The notes beneath the pieces were generated by a model that had not been told where the DNA came from, did not search any database, and saw only the letters and a list, made by a program, of their open reading frames with translations. A stretch of 64,000 nucleotides of DNA from Mycobacterium parmense (GTDB taxonomy: Bacteria > Actinomycetota > Actinomycetes > Mycobacteriales > Mycobacteriaceae), in contig NZ_AP022614.1 of NCBI RefSeq assembly GCF_010730575.1, positions 62,001 through 126,000 on the forward strand, written 5' to 3'. Position numbers and translations under genes: made by a program. This document shows, one piece after another, positions 7,628-16,074 of the stretch; position 1 is the stretch's first letter, and the number at the start of each line of letters is the position of its first letter.

Positions 7628-8724
7628 CACCGACGACCTCTGCTGGCAAGGCGCGCACCGAGTTCGCTGAGGTAGCGGTCCGGACCGCCGCGCAGTGCGC
7701 TCCAGCTCAGCAGGCGCTTGAGGTAGAGATGAGCGTCGTGTTCCCAGGTGTAGCCGACACCGCCCAGCACCTGGATGGCGGTGTCTGCGACGGTGGCCAG
7801 CCGCCCGGCGAACGCCTTCGCGCGAAGCGCGGACAGGTGGCGCTCGTCGGGATCGGCATTGTCGGCCGCCCACAGCGCGTGGATCACACCGCTGCGGGCC
7901 AGCTCGACGGTCTCATACATGTCCACACACAGATGTTGGACCGCCTGGAACGAGCCGATCGGCTGACCGAATTGCTTTCTGGTTTTTGCGTATTCGACGG
8001 CGAGGTCCATGACGGCACGCGCAGCGCCGAGCGCGTCGGCGGCGGTCGCGATCAGCGTGTCGTCGATTACCGCGGCGACATCTTCGGGGGACACCGTGCC
8101 GAGTCGCCGCGCAAGTGCCGCGTCGAAGGCGATGCGGAACTGCTTACGGGTCCGGTCGATACCAAGCTCGGGCGCCACCGAGACCCCGGACGAGCCGTGC
8201 TGCACCGCGAAAAGCTTTGTGCCGTCGCCATCCTCGGCCAGCACCAGGAGTATGTCGGCGGCAGCCGCATCGGGCACTCCCCCGACCTCGCCGCGTACAA
8301 CGAAGTCGTCACCGTGCGGATCAACGGAAGCGTCGTAGGAACCGGGGAAGCAGACCGTGGCGATGGTGCCGCCGTCCGCGATCCCGCTCAACAGCTCGCC
8401 TGCGGATTCACCGTCGCTCAGCCGGGTCAGTGCCCGCGTGGCGGCCACCGCGGTCGACAACCACGGCCCCGGATGCAGCGCGGCGCCCAGCTCTTCGGCG
8501 ACGACGCCCGCCTCGACCATCGTCATGCCGGCCCCGCCGAGTTCCTCCGGCACCAACAGCCCGGTCGTTCCGAGGTCGGCGAGGCCGCGCCACACCGCTT
8601 CGGTGATGCCGGTCGGATCGTCGAGCAGCGGTCGCACGTGGCCTGAGACCGACGCCTTCTCGGTGAGGAAGCGCCGCGTGGTGTCGCGCAGGGCGACTTG
8701 TTCGTCTGTGAGCTCGAGGTTCAT
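7627..8724 (-). CDS. Acyl-CoA dehydrogenase, second subunit of a pair (FadE-type)
   Basis: This 365-residue flavoprotein-family member has the acyl-CoA dehydrogenase N-terminal helical domain (LTDEQVALRDTTRRFL), a middle beta domain and a C-terminal helical domain. The C-terminal domain contains YAKTRKQFGQPIGSFQAVQH near residue 255 and LGGVGYTWEHDAHLYLKR near 325. The WEHD-type ending and short middle domain are typical of the smaller subunit in actinobacterial heteromeric FadE pairs, such as those acting on steroid side chains. The ATG at 8724 overlaps the TGA of the partner gene (ATGA), so translation is coupled. The complex would desaturate an acyl-CoA thioester in the cytosol; the chain is unknown. 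A longer in-frame opening upstream is antisense-free shadow of the partner gene. Confidence 0.88.
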   Translation of the reverse strand: MNLELTDEQVALRDTTRRFLTEKASVSGHVRPLLDDPTGITEAVWRGLADLGTTGLLVPEELGGAGMTMVEAGVVAEELGAALHPGPWLSTAVAATRALTRLSDGESAGELLSGIADGGTIATVCFPGSYDASVDPHGDDFVVRGEVGGVPDAAAADILLVLAEDGDGTKLFAVQHGSSGVSVAPELGIDRTRKQFRIAFDAALARRLGTVSPEDVAAVIDDTLIATAADALGAARAVMDLAVEYAKTRKQFGQPIGSFQAVQHLCVDMYETVELARSGVIHALWAADNADPDERHLSALRAKAFAGRLATVADTAIQVLGGVGYTWEHDAHLYLKRLLSWSALRGGPDRYLSELGARLASRGRR

Positions 8725-9866
8725 TTTCGCGGCAATCCGAGTACGCGTTGCGCCGTGATGTTCTTGTTGATCTGGCTCGTGCCGCCCGCGATGGTCAGTG
8801 ACCGCGACGTCAGACGGTAGTTCGCCCACGGGGCGTCCGCGCCGCTGGTGCCCAGCACGTCGAAGGCCAGGGCGGCCAGGGCCTGCCCGATCTCGCCCCA
8901 CACGGTCTTGGCGAGGCTGGCCGAGCCCAGAGCGTCTGCGCCGTGCAGCGTCGCCGAGATCGACCGCTGGCACAGGACTTCGAGATACTTGATGCGGAGC
9001 GCGATTTCGCCGAGGCGCCGCAGTGTCACCGCGTCGTCGAGGGCGTCGGTGTGTGCGGCGATGTCGTCGACCAGTTCTTCGAGCCTCACCTGCATCTCCG
9101 CGTACAAGCGGGCCGCTCCTGCGCGCTCGTGGCTGAGCGTGGTGGTGGCGACGTGCCAGCCGGCGTTCAGCGGCCCGAGCAGCGCGTCCGCCGGCACGCG
9201 CACGTCGTGAAAGAACACCTCGGCGAAATCGGCGTCGCCGTTGAGCGTGACCAGCGGGCGGGCTTCGATGCCGGGAAGCGTCATGTCGACGATCAGGCAG
9301 GAGATGCCCTTGTGCTTCGGCGCGTCGGGATCGGTGCGCACGTAGAGCTGGCACCAGTCCGCCCGGTGCCCGAGCGAGGTCCAGATCTTCTGGCCGTTGA
9401 CGACGAAGTCGTCACCATCGCGCGCCGCTCGGGTGCGCAACGCCGCGAGGTCGGATCCGGCTTCGGGCTCCGACATGCCTTGGCACCAGATGTCATCGGC
9501 GCGCATCATGCGGGGGAGCAGCCTGAGCTTCTGATCTTCGGTGCCGTACTGCATGATCGCCGGCGCGATGTTGTTCAGCCCAATGACGTTGAGCGGCATG
9601 GGTGCTCGGGCGCGCGTGGTTTCCTCGGTGTAGACCAGTTGCTCGAGAACGGTCGCGCCGCGGCCACCGTATTCGCGGGGCCACGAGACGGCGGCCCAGC
9701 CCGCGTCGGCCATCAACGCGTTCCACGCGCGCAGCATCTCGAAGGTGGCGTCGTCGCGGCCGGCGGACCGGCGCGCCGCCACCAACTCCGGGGTCAGATT
9801 GGCGGACAGCCAGTCACGCAGCTCGCCGCGGAACTTTTCCACTTCGGGTGGGTAGGAGAAATCCAC
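8721..9866 (-). CDS. Acyl-CoA dehydrogenase, first subunit of a pair (FadE-type)
   Basis: This is a 381-residue acyl-CoA dehydrogenase. It has the FAD/substrate loop WCQGMSEPEAGSDLAALRT near residue 128, the NGQKIWTSLGHRADWC signature near 160, and a C-terminal TIAGGTSQINKNITAQRVLGLPR segment. The glutamate found before GTSQ in medium-chain enzymes is replaced by Gly/Ala. The catalytic base, if present, must therefore sit elsewhere, as in other FadE enzymes. It is the first gene of a minus-strand operon with the 7627-8724 partner (4-base ATGA overlap). Copy 3 of the operator lies about 115 bases upstream, between this gene and the divergent VWA gene. Confidence 0.9.
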   Translation of the reverse strand: MDFSYPPEVEKFRGELRDWLSANLTPELVAARRSAGRDDATFEMLRAWNALMADAGWAAVSWPREYGGRGATVLEQLVYTEETTRARAPMPLNVIGLNNIAPAIMQYGTEDQKLRLLPRMMRADDIWCQGMSEPEAGSDLAALRTRAARDGDDFVVNGQKIWTSLGHRADWCQLYVRTDPDAPKHKGISCLIVDMTLPGIEARPLVTLNGDADFAEVFFHDVRVPADALLGPLNAGWHVATTTLSHERAGAARLYAEMQVRLEELVDDIAAHTDALDDAVTLRRLGEIALRIKYLEVLCQRSISATLHGADALGSASLAKTVWGEIGQALAALAFDVLGTSGADAPWANYRLTSRSLTIAGGTSQINKNITAQRVLGLPRK

Positions 9867-9978
9867 TTGCCTATTCTCTAGCCTCGGCTCATCTGGTCAA
9901 CAGCGCGTGTGTAGCGGCGCGGCGCCGCGAGCGACCTCGCCCGCCGATTGACTGCGCTGAAACCGGACTCTACGGTGG

Positions 9979-9993
9979 AACAGATATTTGGTC
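9979..9993. promoter_or_regulatory. Operator copy 3 in the acyl-CoA dehydrogenase / VWA divergent promoter
   Basis: AACAGATATTTGGTC lies between the divergent acyl-CoA dehydrogenase operon (start 9866) and the VWA gene (start 10020). It differs from copy 1 at three of the 15 positions. One site could repress both directions. Confidence 0.6.
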
Positions 9994-10019
9994 AACGAGG
10001 ACGACGGTCGGAGGCGAGC

Positions 10020-11729
10020 GTGCCAGGCGACGTTCTTGGCGACCGGTTGCAGGCCCTCCGGATGTTCGCATCGGCACTCGCGGGCCAACCCGTGACGGTC
10101 GCAGAGCTACAACCGGGTGAGCCTGCTTGGACGGACGGCCAGACGATCTATGTCGATCTCGGCACCGCAGACCACGCCACACCCGAAGCCCTCAGAACTG
10201 TCGCCGTGCAAGCCTGCATGATCGCCGCGGGCAGCTTGGATCCCGACGTGCTGCGCCCGCTGGTCCGACACCCCCGGCTGGCCAGGCGCTACCTGGCGGT
10301 CGAGGCGCACCGCGCCCTGGTCGGCAATAGCGGTTTGCTGCCAGCCAGTTTGGCCACGGCGGGCAACCGGGACATTGCGAGTCGCAGCACCTCGCCCGCC
10401 GCCTCCCTGAAAATTGCCCAGGGGCGCGCCGCAATCGACGGGCCGCCGACGGAATTCGGTGTGATCCGTGCCGCGAAGGCGTTGGCCGCCCGCTCTCGAG
10501 CGACACCGCGCGACGCGGCTGCGGCCGGACACATCCCGCGGCGCGACGGCGGGAAGGAACTCGAAGAACTCGACGACGGCGGGGTCGACGACTCCGACGA
10601 TCCGGACCTGTTCACCAGCGCGGTCGGTGGGGGCGGTTTCATCGGCAAATGGCTGAACAAAATGCTGTCGTCCGCGCGTAAGACCGGCAGCGGCGGCGGA
10701 CCGCCCGGTGCGGATGCCCCGACGCATCGGACGAATTCCGCAACGCGCGGGCCGCACGCGGTGACGTCACTGGCTTCCCCCTCGATCGCGGACGGCACCG
10801 ATCAAGAGCTCGCCGCCCCGGACGGCGTGACGTATCCGGAATGGGAGGCGGCGCGCAAGAGGTACCGGCCCGCGTGGTGCACCGTGCGCGAGGTCGAGCC
10901 GAAGATCAGGTCTTTCTCTTTTGGGGCGAGCCCGCCATTCGACGGCGCGATCGGCCTGCGGCGCCCGCTGGCACGCCTGGGGATGGGCCTGCATCGCCGC
11001 CGTCGCCAATCGCAGGGCGACGACGTCGACATCGACGCGGCAGTCGAAGCCCGCGTCGAGGTGCTGGCCGGGTCAGTGCCGGACGAGGCGTTCTATCTCG
11101 ACAGCCTGCGGCGCCGGCGCGACCTGTCCGTGCTGCTGCTCATTGATGTTTCGGGCTCGGCGGCAGAGCCCGGAACCGTGGGGCGCACGGTCCACGAACA
11201 GCAACGTGCCGCGGTCGCAGGCCTCGCCGTGGCCCTGCACGACCTCGGTGACCGAGTCGCGCTGTACGCGTATTACTCGCAAGGCCGTCGCGCGGTGAGC
11301 ATCGTGCCCGTCAAACGATTCGACGACCACCTCGACTCCCAGGTCATGAGGCGGCTGAACAGCCTGGAACCAGGGGCGTACTCGCGCCTCGGGGCGGCCA
11401 TCCGGCACGGCTCGGCGGTTCTGGAAGCACGGGGTGGTACGTCGCGGCGGCTGCTGGTGGTGCTCTCCGACGGGCTCGCCTACGACCACGGATACGAGCG
11501 GGCCTACGGCGCGGCGGACGCGCGCCGCGCCCTGACGGAGGCCCGTCGCCGTGGCACCGGCTGCGTGTGCCTGACGATAGGCGCGGGCACCGACGTGCAA
11601 TCGGTGCGCAGAGTCTTCGGTAGCACCGCGCACGCGACGATCGCGCGCCCCGATCAACTTGCCGGCGTGATCGGACCGCTGTTCCGGTCGGCGCTGCGCT
11701 CGGCAGAAGTCCGCCGGAAGGTGTCGTGA
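10020..11729 (+). CDS. VWA-domain protein, NorD/CbbO-like
   Basis: This 569-residue protein has an N-terminal region like NorD/CoxE-type activation proteins (LQALRMFASALAGQPVTVAE, then WTDGQTIYVDL), a long charged middle linker (residues about 150-300), and a C-terminal von Willebrand factor A domain. The MIDAS metal site is visible as LLLIDVSGSAA near residue 376, with LVVLSDGLAYD near 485. Such proteins pair with MoxR/NorQ ATPases to remodel or load cofactors into metalloenzymes. That partner is the next gene. The GTG at 10020 is preferred because GGAGGCGAGC lies just before it and the operator stays upstream. An in-frame opening from 9948 would bury the operator. The target enzyme is unknown. 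Confidence 0.82.
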   Translation: MPGDVLGDRLQALRMFASALAGQPVTVAELQPGEPAWTDGQTIYVDLGTADHATPEALRTVAVQACMIAAGSLDPDVLRPLVRHPRLARRYLAVEAHRALVGNSGLLPASLATAGNRDIASRSTSPAASLKIAQGRAAIDGPPTEFGVIRAAKALAARSRATPRDAAAAGHIPRRDGGKELEELDDGGVDDSDDPDLFTSAVGGGGFIGKWLNKMLSSARKTGSGGGPPGADAPTHRTNSATRGPHAVTSLASPSIADGTDQELAAPDGVTYPEWEAARKRYRPAWCTVREVEPKIRSFSFGASPPFDGAIGLRRPLARLGMGLHRRRRQSQGDDVDIDAAVEARVEVLAGSVPDEAFYLDSLRRRRDLSVLLLIDVSGSAAEPGTVGRTVHEQQRAAVAGLAVALHDLGDRVALYAYYSQGRRAVSIVPVKRFDDHLDSQVMRRLNSLEPGAYSRLGAAIRHGSAVLEARGGTSRRLLVVLSDGLAYDHGYERAYGAADARRALTEARRRGTGCVCLTIGAGTDVQSVRRVFGSTAHATIARPDQLAGVIGPLFRSALRSAEVRRKVS

Positions 11730-11812
11730 TGAATGCCTGGTCGCGCGGACATCGCTGGGCAGGAACGCAATTGGATTATCGGTGCGCCGGGCGAGCCCGC
11801 CGGCGTGCTTGA

Positions 11813-11827
11813 AACAAACATCTGTTC
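11813..11827. promoter_or_regulatory. Operator copy 4, upstream of the MoxR/NorQ gene
   Basis: AACAAACATCTGTTC is a nearly perfect inverted repeat and matches the AACA-N3-AT-C/T-TG pattern of the other copies. It lies 34 bases before the ATG at 11861, in the 131-base gap after the VWA gene. Confidence 0.6.
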
Positions 11828-11860
11828 ACAGATAGGCTCCGAGTAAGCGGACGGGAAGCC

Positions 11861-12712
11861 ATGGCGAGGGAGTCCCGGCTTGCGGTCCGAAACGGCGCTT
11901 CGTCCAGGAAGGGCGGAAGGGGAGAAGTGCGGCCCTACTACCAGGCGATCGGCAGCGAAGAGGCGGTCTTCAAGGCGGCCTATCGTCAGGGGCTGGCACT
12001 CGTCCTGAAGGGCCCGACGGGTTGTGGCAAGACCCGTTTCGTCGAGGCGATGGCCCACGACCTCGGCCGCCAACTGATCACGGTCGCCTGCCATGACGAC
12101 CTGACCACGGCCGACCTCGTCGGCCGGTATCTGCTGCAGGGTGGCGAAACGGTGTGGGTGGACGGTCCGTTGACCCGGGCGGTGCGCGAGGGGGCGATCT
12201 GCTACCTGGACGAAGTGGTGGAAGCCCGGCAGGACACCACCGTCGTGCTGCACCCGCTCGCGGACCATCGCCGGCAGCTGCCGATCGAGCGGCTCGGTGT
12301 CACGTTGGACGCCGCACCCGGATTCGGGCTGGTGGTGTCGTACAACCCCGGTTATCAAAGCGTCCTGAAGGACCTCAAGGATTCGACCCGACAGCGGATG
12401 GTGGCCATCGAATTCGGTTTCCCCGCAGCGGACGTCGAGGAGGGCATCGTTGCCCACGAAGCGGGCGTCGACGCCGCCACCGCAACGGAGCTGGTGCGTT
12501 TCGGGCGGGCGATCCGCAGGCTGGAAGCCGGCGGGCTGCGTGAGGTGGCGTCGACCCGCGTGCTGATCGCAGCGGGGAGGCTCGTCGCCGAGGGGCTGAG
12601 CATGCGGGAGGCGGCCCGGGCCGCGATCGCCGGACCGCTCACCGACGACGTGGCGGTGGGCAAGGCGCTGGGGCAGATGATCGACATCTACCTGGGGGAT
12701 GCGGCGGGATGA
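11861..12712 (+). CDS. MoxR-type AAA+ ATPase, CbbQ/NirQ/NorQ subfamily
   Basis: This is a 283-residue AAA+ protein. Walker A is GPTGCGKTRF near residues 50-59 and Walker B is ICYLDEVVEA near 111-120. The VVSYNPGYQ segment near 165 and a C-terminal lid domain match the CbbQ/NorQ family. These ATPases work with a VWA partner as activases or insertases for metal-dependent enzymes such as RuBisCO or nitric oxide reductase. The VWA partner is immediately upstream, but no such client enzyme is nearby. Two starts are plausible: ATG 11861 with GGGAAG upstream, and GTG 11927 with GGGGAGAA upstream. The later start gives the more usual length of about 261 residues. Operator copy 4 precedes both. Confidence 0.88.
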   Translation: MARESRLAVRNGASSRKGGRGEVRPYYQAIGSEEAVFKAAYRQGLALVLKGPTGCGKTRFVEAMAHDLGRQLITVACHDDLTTADLVGRYLLQGGETVWVDGPLTRAVREGAICYLDEVVEARQDTTVVLHPLADHRRQLPIERLGVTLDAAPGFGLVVSYNPGYQSVLKDLKDSTRQRMVAIEFGFPAADVEEGIVAHEAGVDAATATELVRFGRAIRRLEAGGLREVASTRVLIAAGRLVAEGLSMREAARAAIAGPLTDDVAVGKALGQMIDIYLGDAAG

Positions 12713-12744
12713 TTGACGGTGCGTGCCGCCGTCGCTAGTGTCTG

Positions 12745-12759
12745 AACAAATATTAGGTT
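12745..12759. promoter_or_regulatory. Operator copy 5, upstream of the binding-protein/AveC/P450 operon
   Basis: AACAAATATTAGGTT lies 49 bases before the GTG at 12808 and 33 bases after the MoxR gene stop. It matches copy 1 at 11 of 15 positions. It would control the four-gene unit from 12808 to 17292. Confidence 0.55.
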
Positions 12760-12807
12760 TTCTCGGTGTGCGCCCGTGTGCTGGCCCGCCGGGAGGTCGG
12801 AGGTCGA

Positions 12808-13920
12808 GTGTCCTACGAAAGCAGTGCGGAGCCGATCAAGATCGGCTACCTGATGGATTTCACCCTTCCGCCGGGCTTTCCCGACGAATTGCAGGCGAGC
12901 TTCACCCGCTGTTTCGACCTCATCTTCGAGGAGGCCGTCGCGCAGGGCGTCATCGATCGCCCGGTGCAGATGATCTACCGCGAGGTGGAGGGACTGCCCA
13001 AGGGATCGGTAAAGGCGGTGATCGACGCCTTCGGCGAGCTTGTCGACGACGGCTGCCTGGTGGTCTTCGGGCCGCATATCACCGACAACTGCGTCCCCAC
13101 CCGCGAGGCGATCGAGGAGCGGTTCAAGGTCCCGGCCATCAGCGTCACCGGCACCGACGATTGGCTGGGCGAATGGACATTCGCGTTCCCGCAGGGCTCC
13201 ATGACCGATGAGCCGATCTTCATCGCGGACCTGGTCGCCAAGCGGGGGCTGTGGGAGATCGGGGTCCTGGTGGAGCAGAACCTGATTGGCGAGAGCTATC
13301 TCAAGAACTTGCGCGGTGCCTGTCGGCGCAACGGGATTCGCATCGTTGCGGAGGCGCCGATCGCCCAGACGGCGCAGGACATCAACGAAGCCGTGCGAAC
13401 CCTGCACGATGCGAAAGCGCAAGCCATCGTCCATCTGGGTTTCGGCTTCGGGATCGTGTTCATCAACCCGGCGCTGCAGGCCGTCGATTGGGATCCGCCG
13501 CGCTTCACCACGACGGCCTTCCAGAACGCGTGGGTGAACCCGATCATGTGGGACGCGTTCATGGGCTGGATCGGCGTCGACCAGTACGACGAGGCCAACA
13601 AGGCCGGCCAGGACTTCCTGGACCGTTACGCACAGAAGTACGACGGCAGCCGCCCCGAATATTGCGTCTCGGTGGTGAACCGCGATGTCGCCGCCACACT
13701 GGTGCGCGCGTTCGCCGACGCTCACCCGCTCAGCCCGCGTGGGGTCAAGGAGGCGCTGGAGCGGGTGAAGATGATGCCCGCCGCTTCGGGCTCCCCGGGC
13801 ACCCGCGTGTCGTTCGGCAAGTGGACCCGCCGGGCCTGGATGGGCGCCGGCTATCTGGTGGCGCGCAACCTCGACGCCGACGGGACCAACTCGCACTTGG
13901 TCGATCGGTTCGGAGAGTGA
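12808..13920 (+). CDS. Cytosolic type-1 periplasmic-binding-fold protein (ABC substrate-binding-like)
   Basis: The 370-residue product starts IKIGYLMDFTLPPG, the first strand and ligand loop of the Leu/Ile/Val-binding (Peripla_BP_6) fold. It continues with VVFGPHITDNCVPTRE and later EIGVLVEQNLIGESYLKNLR, as in that fold. There is no signal peptide or lipobox, and no ABC permease or ATPase gene nearby. It is therefore probably a cytosolic ligand sensor or carrier (compare AmiC) rather than a transport component. The GTG at 12808 is chosen for the strong GGAGG upstream; an in-frame ATG 14 codons earlier lacks one. It is the first gene of a tight operon with the AveC-like, SDR and P450 genes. 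Ligand unknown. Confidence 0.78.
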   Translation: MSYESSAEPIKIGYLMDFTLPPGFPDELQASFTRCFDLIFEEAVAQGVIDRPVQMIYREVEGLPKGSVKAVIDAFGELVDDGCLVVFGPHITDNCVPTREAIEERFKVPAISVTGTDDWLGEWTFAFPQGSMTDEPIFIADLVAKRGLWEIGVLVEQNLIGESYLKNLRGACRRNGIRIVAEAPIAQTAQDINEAVRTLHDAKAQAIVHLGFGFGIVFINPALQAVDWDPPRFTTTAFQNAWVNPIMWDAFMGWIGVDQYDEANKAGQDFLDRYAQKYDGSRPEYCVSVVNRDVAATLVRAFADAHPLSPRGVKEALERVKMMPAASGSPGTRVSFGKWTRRAWMGAGYLVARNLDADGTNSHLVDRFGE

Positions 13921-13924
13921 GGCC

Positions 13925-15082
13925 GTGAAGGCAATGAGTACCGGTCAATCCACATCGCTTGGCGCACAGGAGAAGTCGGCGTCACCGCAACGAAAGGACA
14001 AGCGTGGCTGGGGCGGCTGGGTCGCCGGCGCCGCCCTGGCGGCGTTCGCGCTCTTCTTCATCGCGAACTGCCGTGTCGCCCTCGATCCCCGCGTCGCCAA
14101 CCCGAATGTGCGGGGCCGGCCGCGCCCGGTGAGGTTCATGTTCGGGCTGGACTACATCACCTTCCTGGACGCCGCCACGGTGGTGGCGCTGATCACGCTG
14201 TTGGTCGTCTTCATCAGAGGCTGGCGACGCAATCCCGGTAGCCCGGTGATGTTGATGTTCCTGTGTACGACGCTGATCGTGTGGCAGGACCCGATCATGA
14301 ACTGGGCGCCCTTCGCCGTCTACAACCCCGATCTCGTCCACTGGCCGGAGTCATGGCCGCTGGTGTCGCTGTCGCCCACCGTCGAACCATTCGTGGTCTT
14401 CGGTTACGTGATGTTCTACTTCGGCCCGTACTTCCCGGCGATCTGGATCCTGCGCAAGCTGCAGGCGAAGTACGGACCCGCGGGCTATGTGTCGCGGCAT
14501 CCCCTGGTCAGCCTCGGTCTGACCACGCTGGTGATCGGTTTCATCTTCGATGCGTTCCTGGAAAACATTCTGATCCACTGGGGCATGTACATCTACTCCC
14601 AGGTGATCCCCTGGGGCTCGGTGTTCACCGGCACGACCTTCCAGTTCCCGCTGATCTGGGAGTCGTTCTCGGTGTGCTTCGTGATGGTGCCCGCCGCGAT
14701 CCTGTGCTACCGCGACGACACCGGAAAGTCGGTGGCCGAGAAACTGGCAGCCAAAGCCAAGATCTTCCCGGGAAAGCCGGTGCTGGGCACCTTCCTGGTG
14801 ATGTTCGTGATCATCAACGTCTCCTACTTCGCCTACGGCGCCTGGTTCGCCGTCATCAAGATCAGCCACGCGGCCACCTCGGTGGCCTGCCCGTGGCCGT
14901 ATCCGGAAGCCAAAGTGTATGACCCGCAAGGGTATTACGAGGAGGCGGGCGCGCCGGGCCCGTACTCCGTCGGAATCTGGTCGACCTGGGCGAGCGGGGA
15001 GCCGAACGGGCGGCCGCACGTTCAACCACCACCGCCGGGCGAAGGCCCCTGTGCGACTTTCAATTCCGGCAACAATGGCTGA
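13925..15082 (+). CDS. Spirocyclase AveC-family membrane protein
   Basis: This is a 385-residue polytopic membrane protein of the AveC family. Streptomyces AveC is a bifunctional dehydratase/spirocyclase in avermectin synthesis; the mycobacterial homologues are uncharacterised. A basic cytosolic N-terminus (about 25 residues) precedes membrane segments near 30-47, 75-95, 105-125, 155-175, 200-220, 255-275 and 300-320. A conserved-looking WQDPIMNW and FDAFLENILIHWG carry acidic and histidine residues inside or near the membrane. The GTG at 13925 starts four bases after the upstream stop; an ATG at 13934 is an alternative. The 3' end overlaps the next gene by eight bases. Its substrate is unknown; cotranscription with an SDR and P450 suggests lipid or terpenoid/polyketide chemistry. 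Confidence 0.78.
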   Translation: MKAMSTGQSTSLGAQEKSASPQRKDKRGWGGWVAGAALAAFALFFIANCRVALDPRVANPNVRGRPRPVRFMFGLDYITFLDAATVVALITLLVVFIRGWRRNPGSPVMLMFLCTTLIVWQDPIMNWAPFAVYNPDLVHWPESWPLVSLSPTVEPFVVFGYVMFYFGPYFPAIWILRKLQAKYGPAGYVSRHPLVSLGLTTLVIGFIFDAFLENILIHWGMYIYSQVIPWGSVFTGTTFQFPLIWESFSVCFVMVPAAILCYRDDTGKSVAEKLAAKAKIFPGKPVLGTFLVMFVIINVSYFAYGAWFAVIKISHAATSVACPWPYPEAKVYDPQGYYEEAGAPGPYSVGIWSTWASGEPNGRPHVQPPPPGEGPCATFNSGNNG

Positions 15083-16064
15083 GCCCCGCACCGTCGTCAT
15101 CACCGGCGCGTCCCGCGGTCTGGGCTTCGCCTCGGCCGTGCGGCTCTACCGCGAGGGCTGGCGGGTGGTTGCGGCGATGCGCACACCCGATGAGGGAATG
15201 CCGCGACTGCGCGAGGCGACCGGCGCGGCCCCAGCCGACGATCGACTGATCGGCGTGCAGCTCGACCTGGTCGATGGCGCGTCGGTGGCCGCGGCGGCCA
15301 AGACCATCGAGGACGCCGTCGGAGCGCCGTACGCGATCGTCCACAACGCGGGTATCTCTGCCGTCGGCATGGTAGAGGAGACCGATACGGCGTTGTGGCA
15401 GAACATGTTCGCCACCAGCGTCCTGGGGCCGGTCGAACTCACCAAGGCCCTCCTGCCGTCGATGCGGGCGGCGGGTGAGGGCCGCATCGTGCTGGTGTCC
15501 AGCGCGGCCGGGGTGCGGGGTCAGCCCGCCACGGCGCCTTACTCGGCGGCCAAGGGGGCGTTGGAGCGGTGGGGCGAGTCGTTGGCATGCGAGATCGCGC
15601 CCTTCGGGCTCGGCGTCACCGTGCTGGTGGCCGGCACCTACGACACGGAAATCATCACCGACGCGGGCACCACCGACAATCGCGACCTCGCCGGCCCGTA
15701 CGCCCGGCTGCACACCACCATGAACTCCCGGGGAAGGGCCGCGATGAAGCTCGCCCGGCCACCCGAACGATTCACCGACGGCCTGCTCAAGGCGCTCGAT
15801 GATCGGGGGGCGTTCCGCCGCCACGGGGTGGGCCCGGACGCGTCGATGCTGTTGGCGTTCAGCCGGGTGCTGCCGGCATCCGGCATGCACCACGTGTCCC
15901 GGATCGTGCTGGGCATACCCAAGCAAGGGTCGATGCGGGGCGGGGCCTGGCCGCTGACGTGCAACCAGCGGGCGATGGTGTACGCGGCGCGCGTTCTTCC
16001 TCAGCCGGTGCTGCAGCGCCTGGCGTCGATGGCGGCAAAGCGCAAGGGAAATCAGGGGACGTGA
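15075..16064 (+). CDS. Short-chain dehydrogenase/reductase
   Basis: This 329-residue classical-type SDR has the cofactor motif TGASRGLGFASA at residues 10-21, HNAGIS near 93, the catalytic Ser in VLVSSAAGVRG near 140, and YSAAKGALE with the catalytic YxxxK near 156. The C-terminal 100 residues extend beyond the catalytic core and may form a lid or membrane-associated part. It starts inside the last codons of the AveC-like gene (eight-base overlap) and is followed within ten bases by the P450. The three are almost certainly translated from one message. It probably oxidises or reduces an alcohol/ketone group on the same substrate as the P450. Substrate unknown. Confidence 0.88.
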   Translation: MAEPRTVVITGASRGLGFASAVRLYREGWRVVAAMRTPDEGMPRLREATGAAPADDRLIGVQLDLVDGASVAAAAKTIEDAVGAPYAIVHNAGISAVGMVEETDTALWQNMFATSVLGPVELTKALLPSMRAAGEGRIVLVSSAAGVRGQPATAPYSAAKGALERWGESLACEIAPFGLGVTVLVAGTYDTEIITDAGTTDNRDLAGPYARLHTTMNSRGRAAMKLARPPERFTDGLLKALDDRGAFRRHGVGPDASMLLAFSRVLPASGMHHVSRIVLGIPKQGSMRGGAWPLTCNQRAMVYAARVLPQPVLQRLASMAAKRKGNQGT

Positions 16065-16074
16065 AGGGGTGACA

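Noticed and set aside
11729..11860. Short frames of about 27-37 codons between the VWA and MoxR genes
   Set aside because: They overlap the operator, lack ribosome-binding sites of their own, and have no recognisable sequence. Too short to support.
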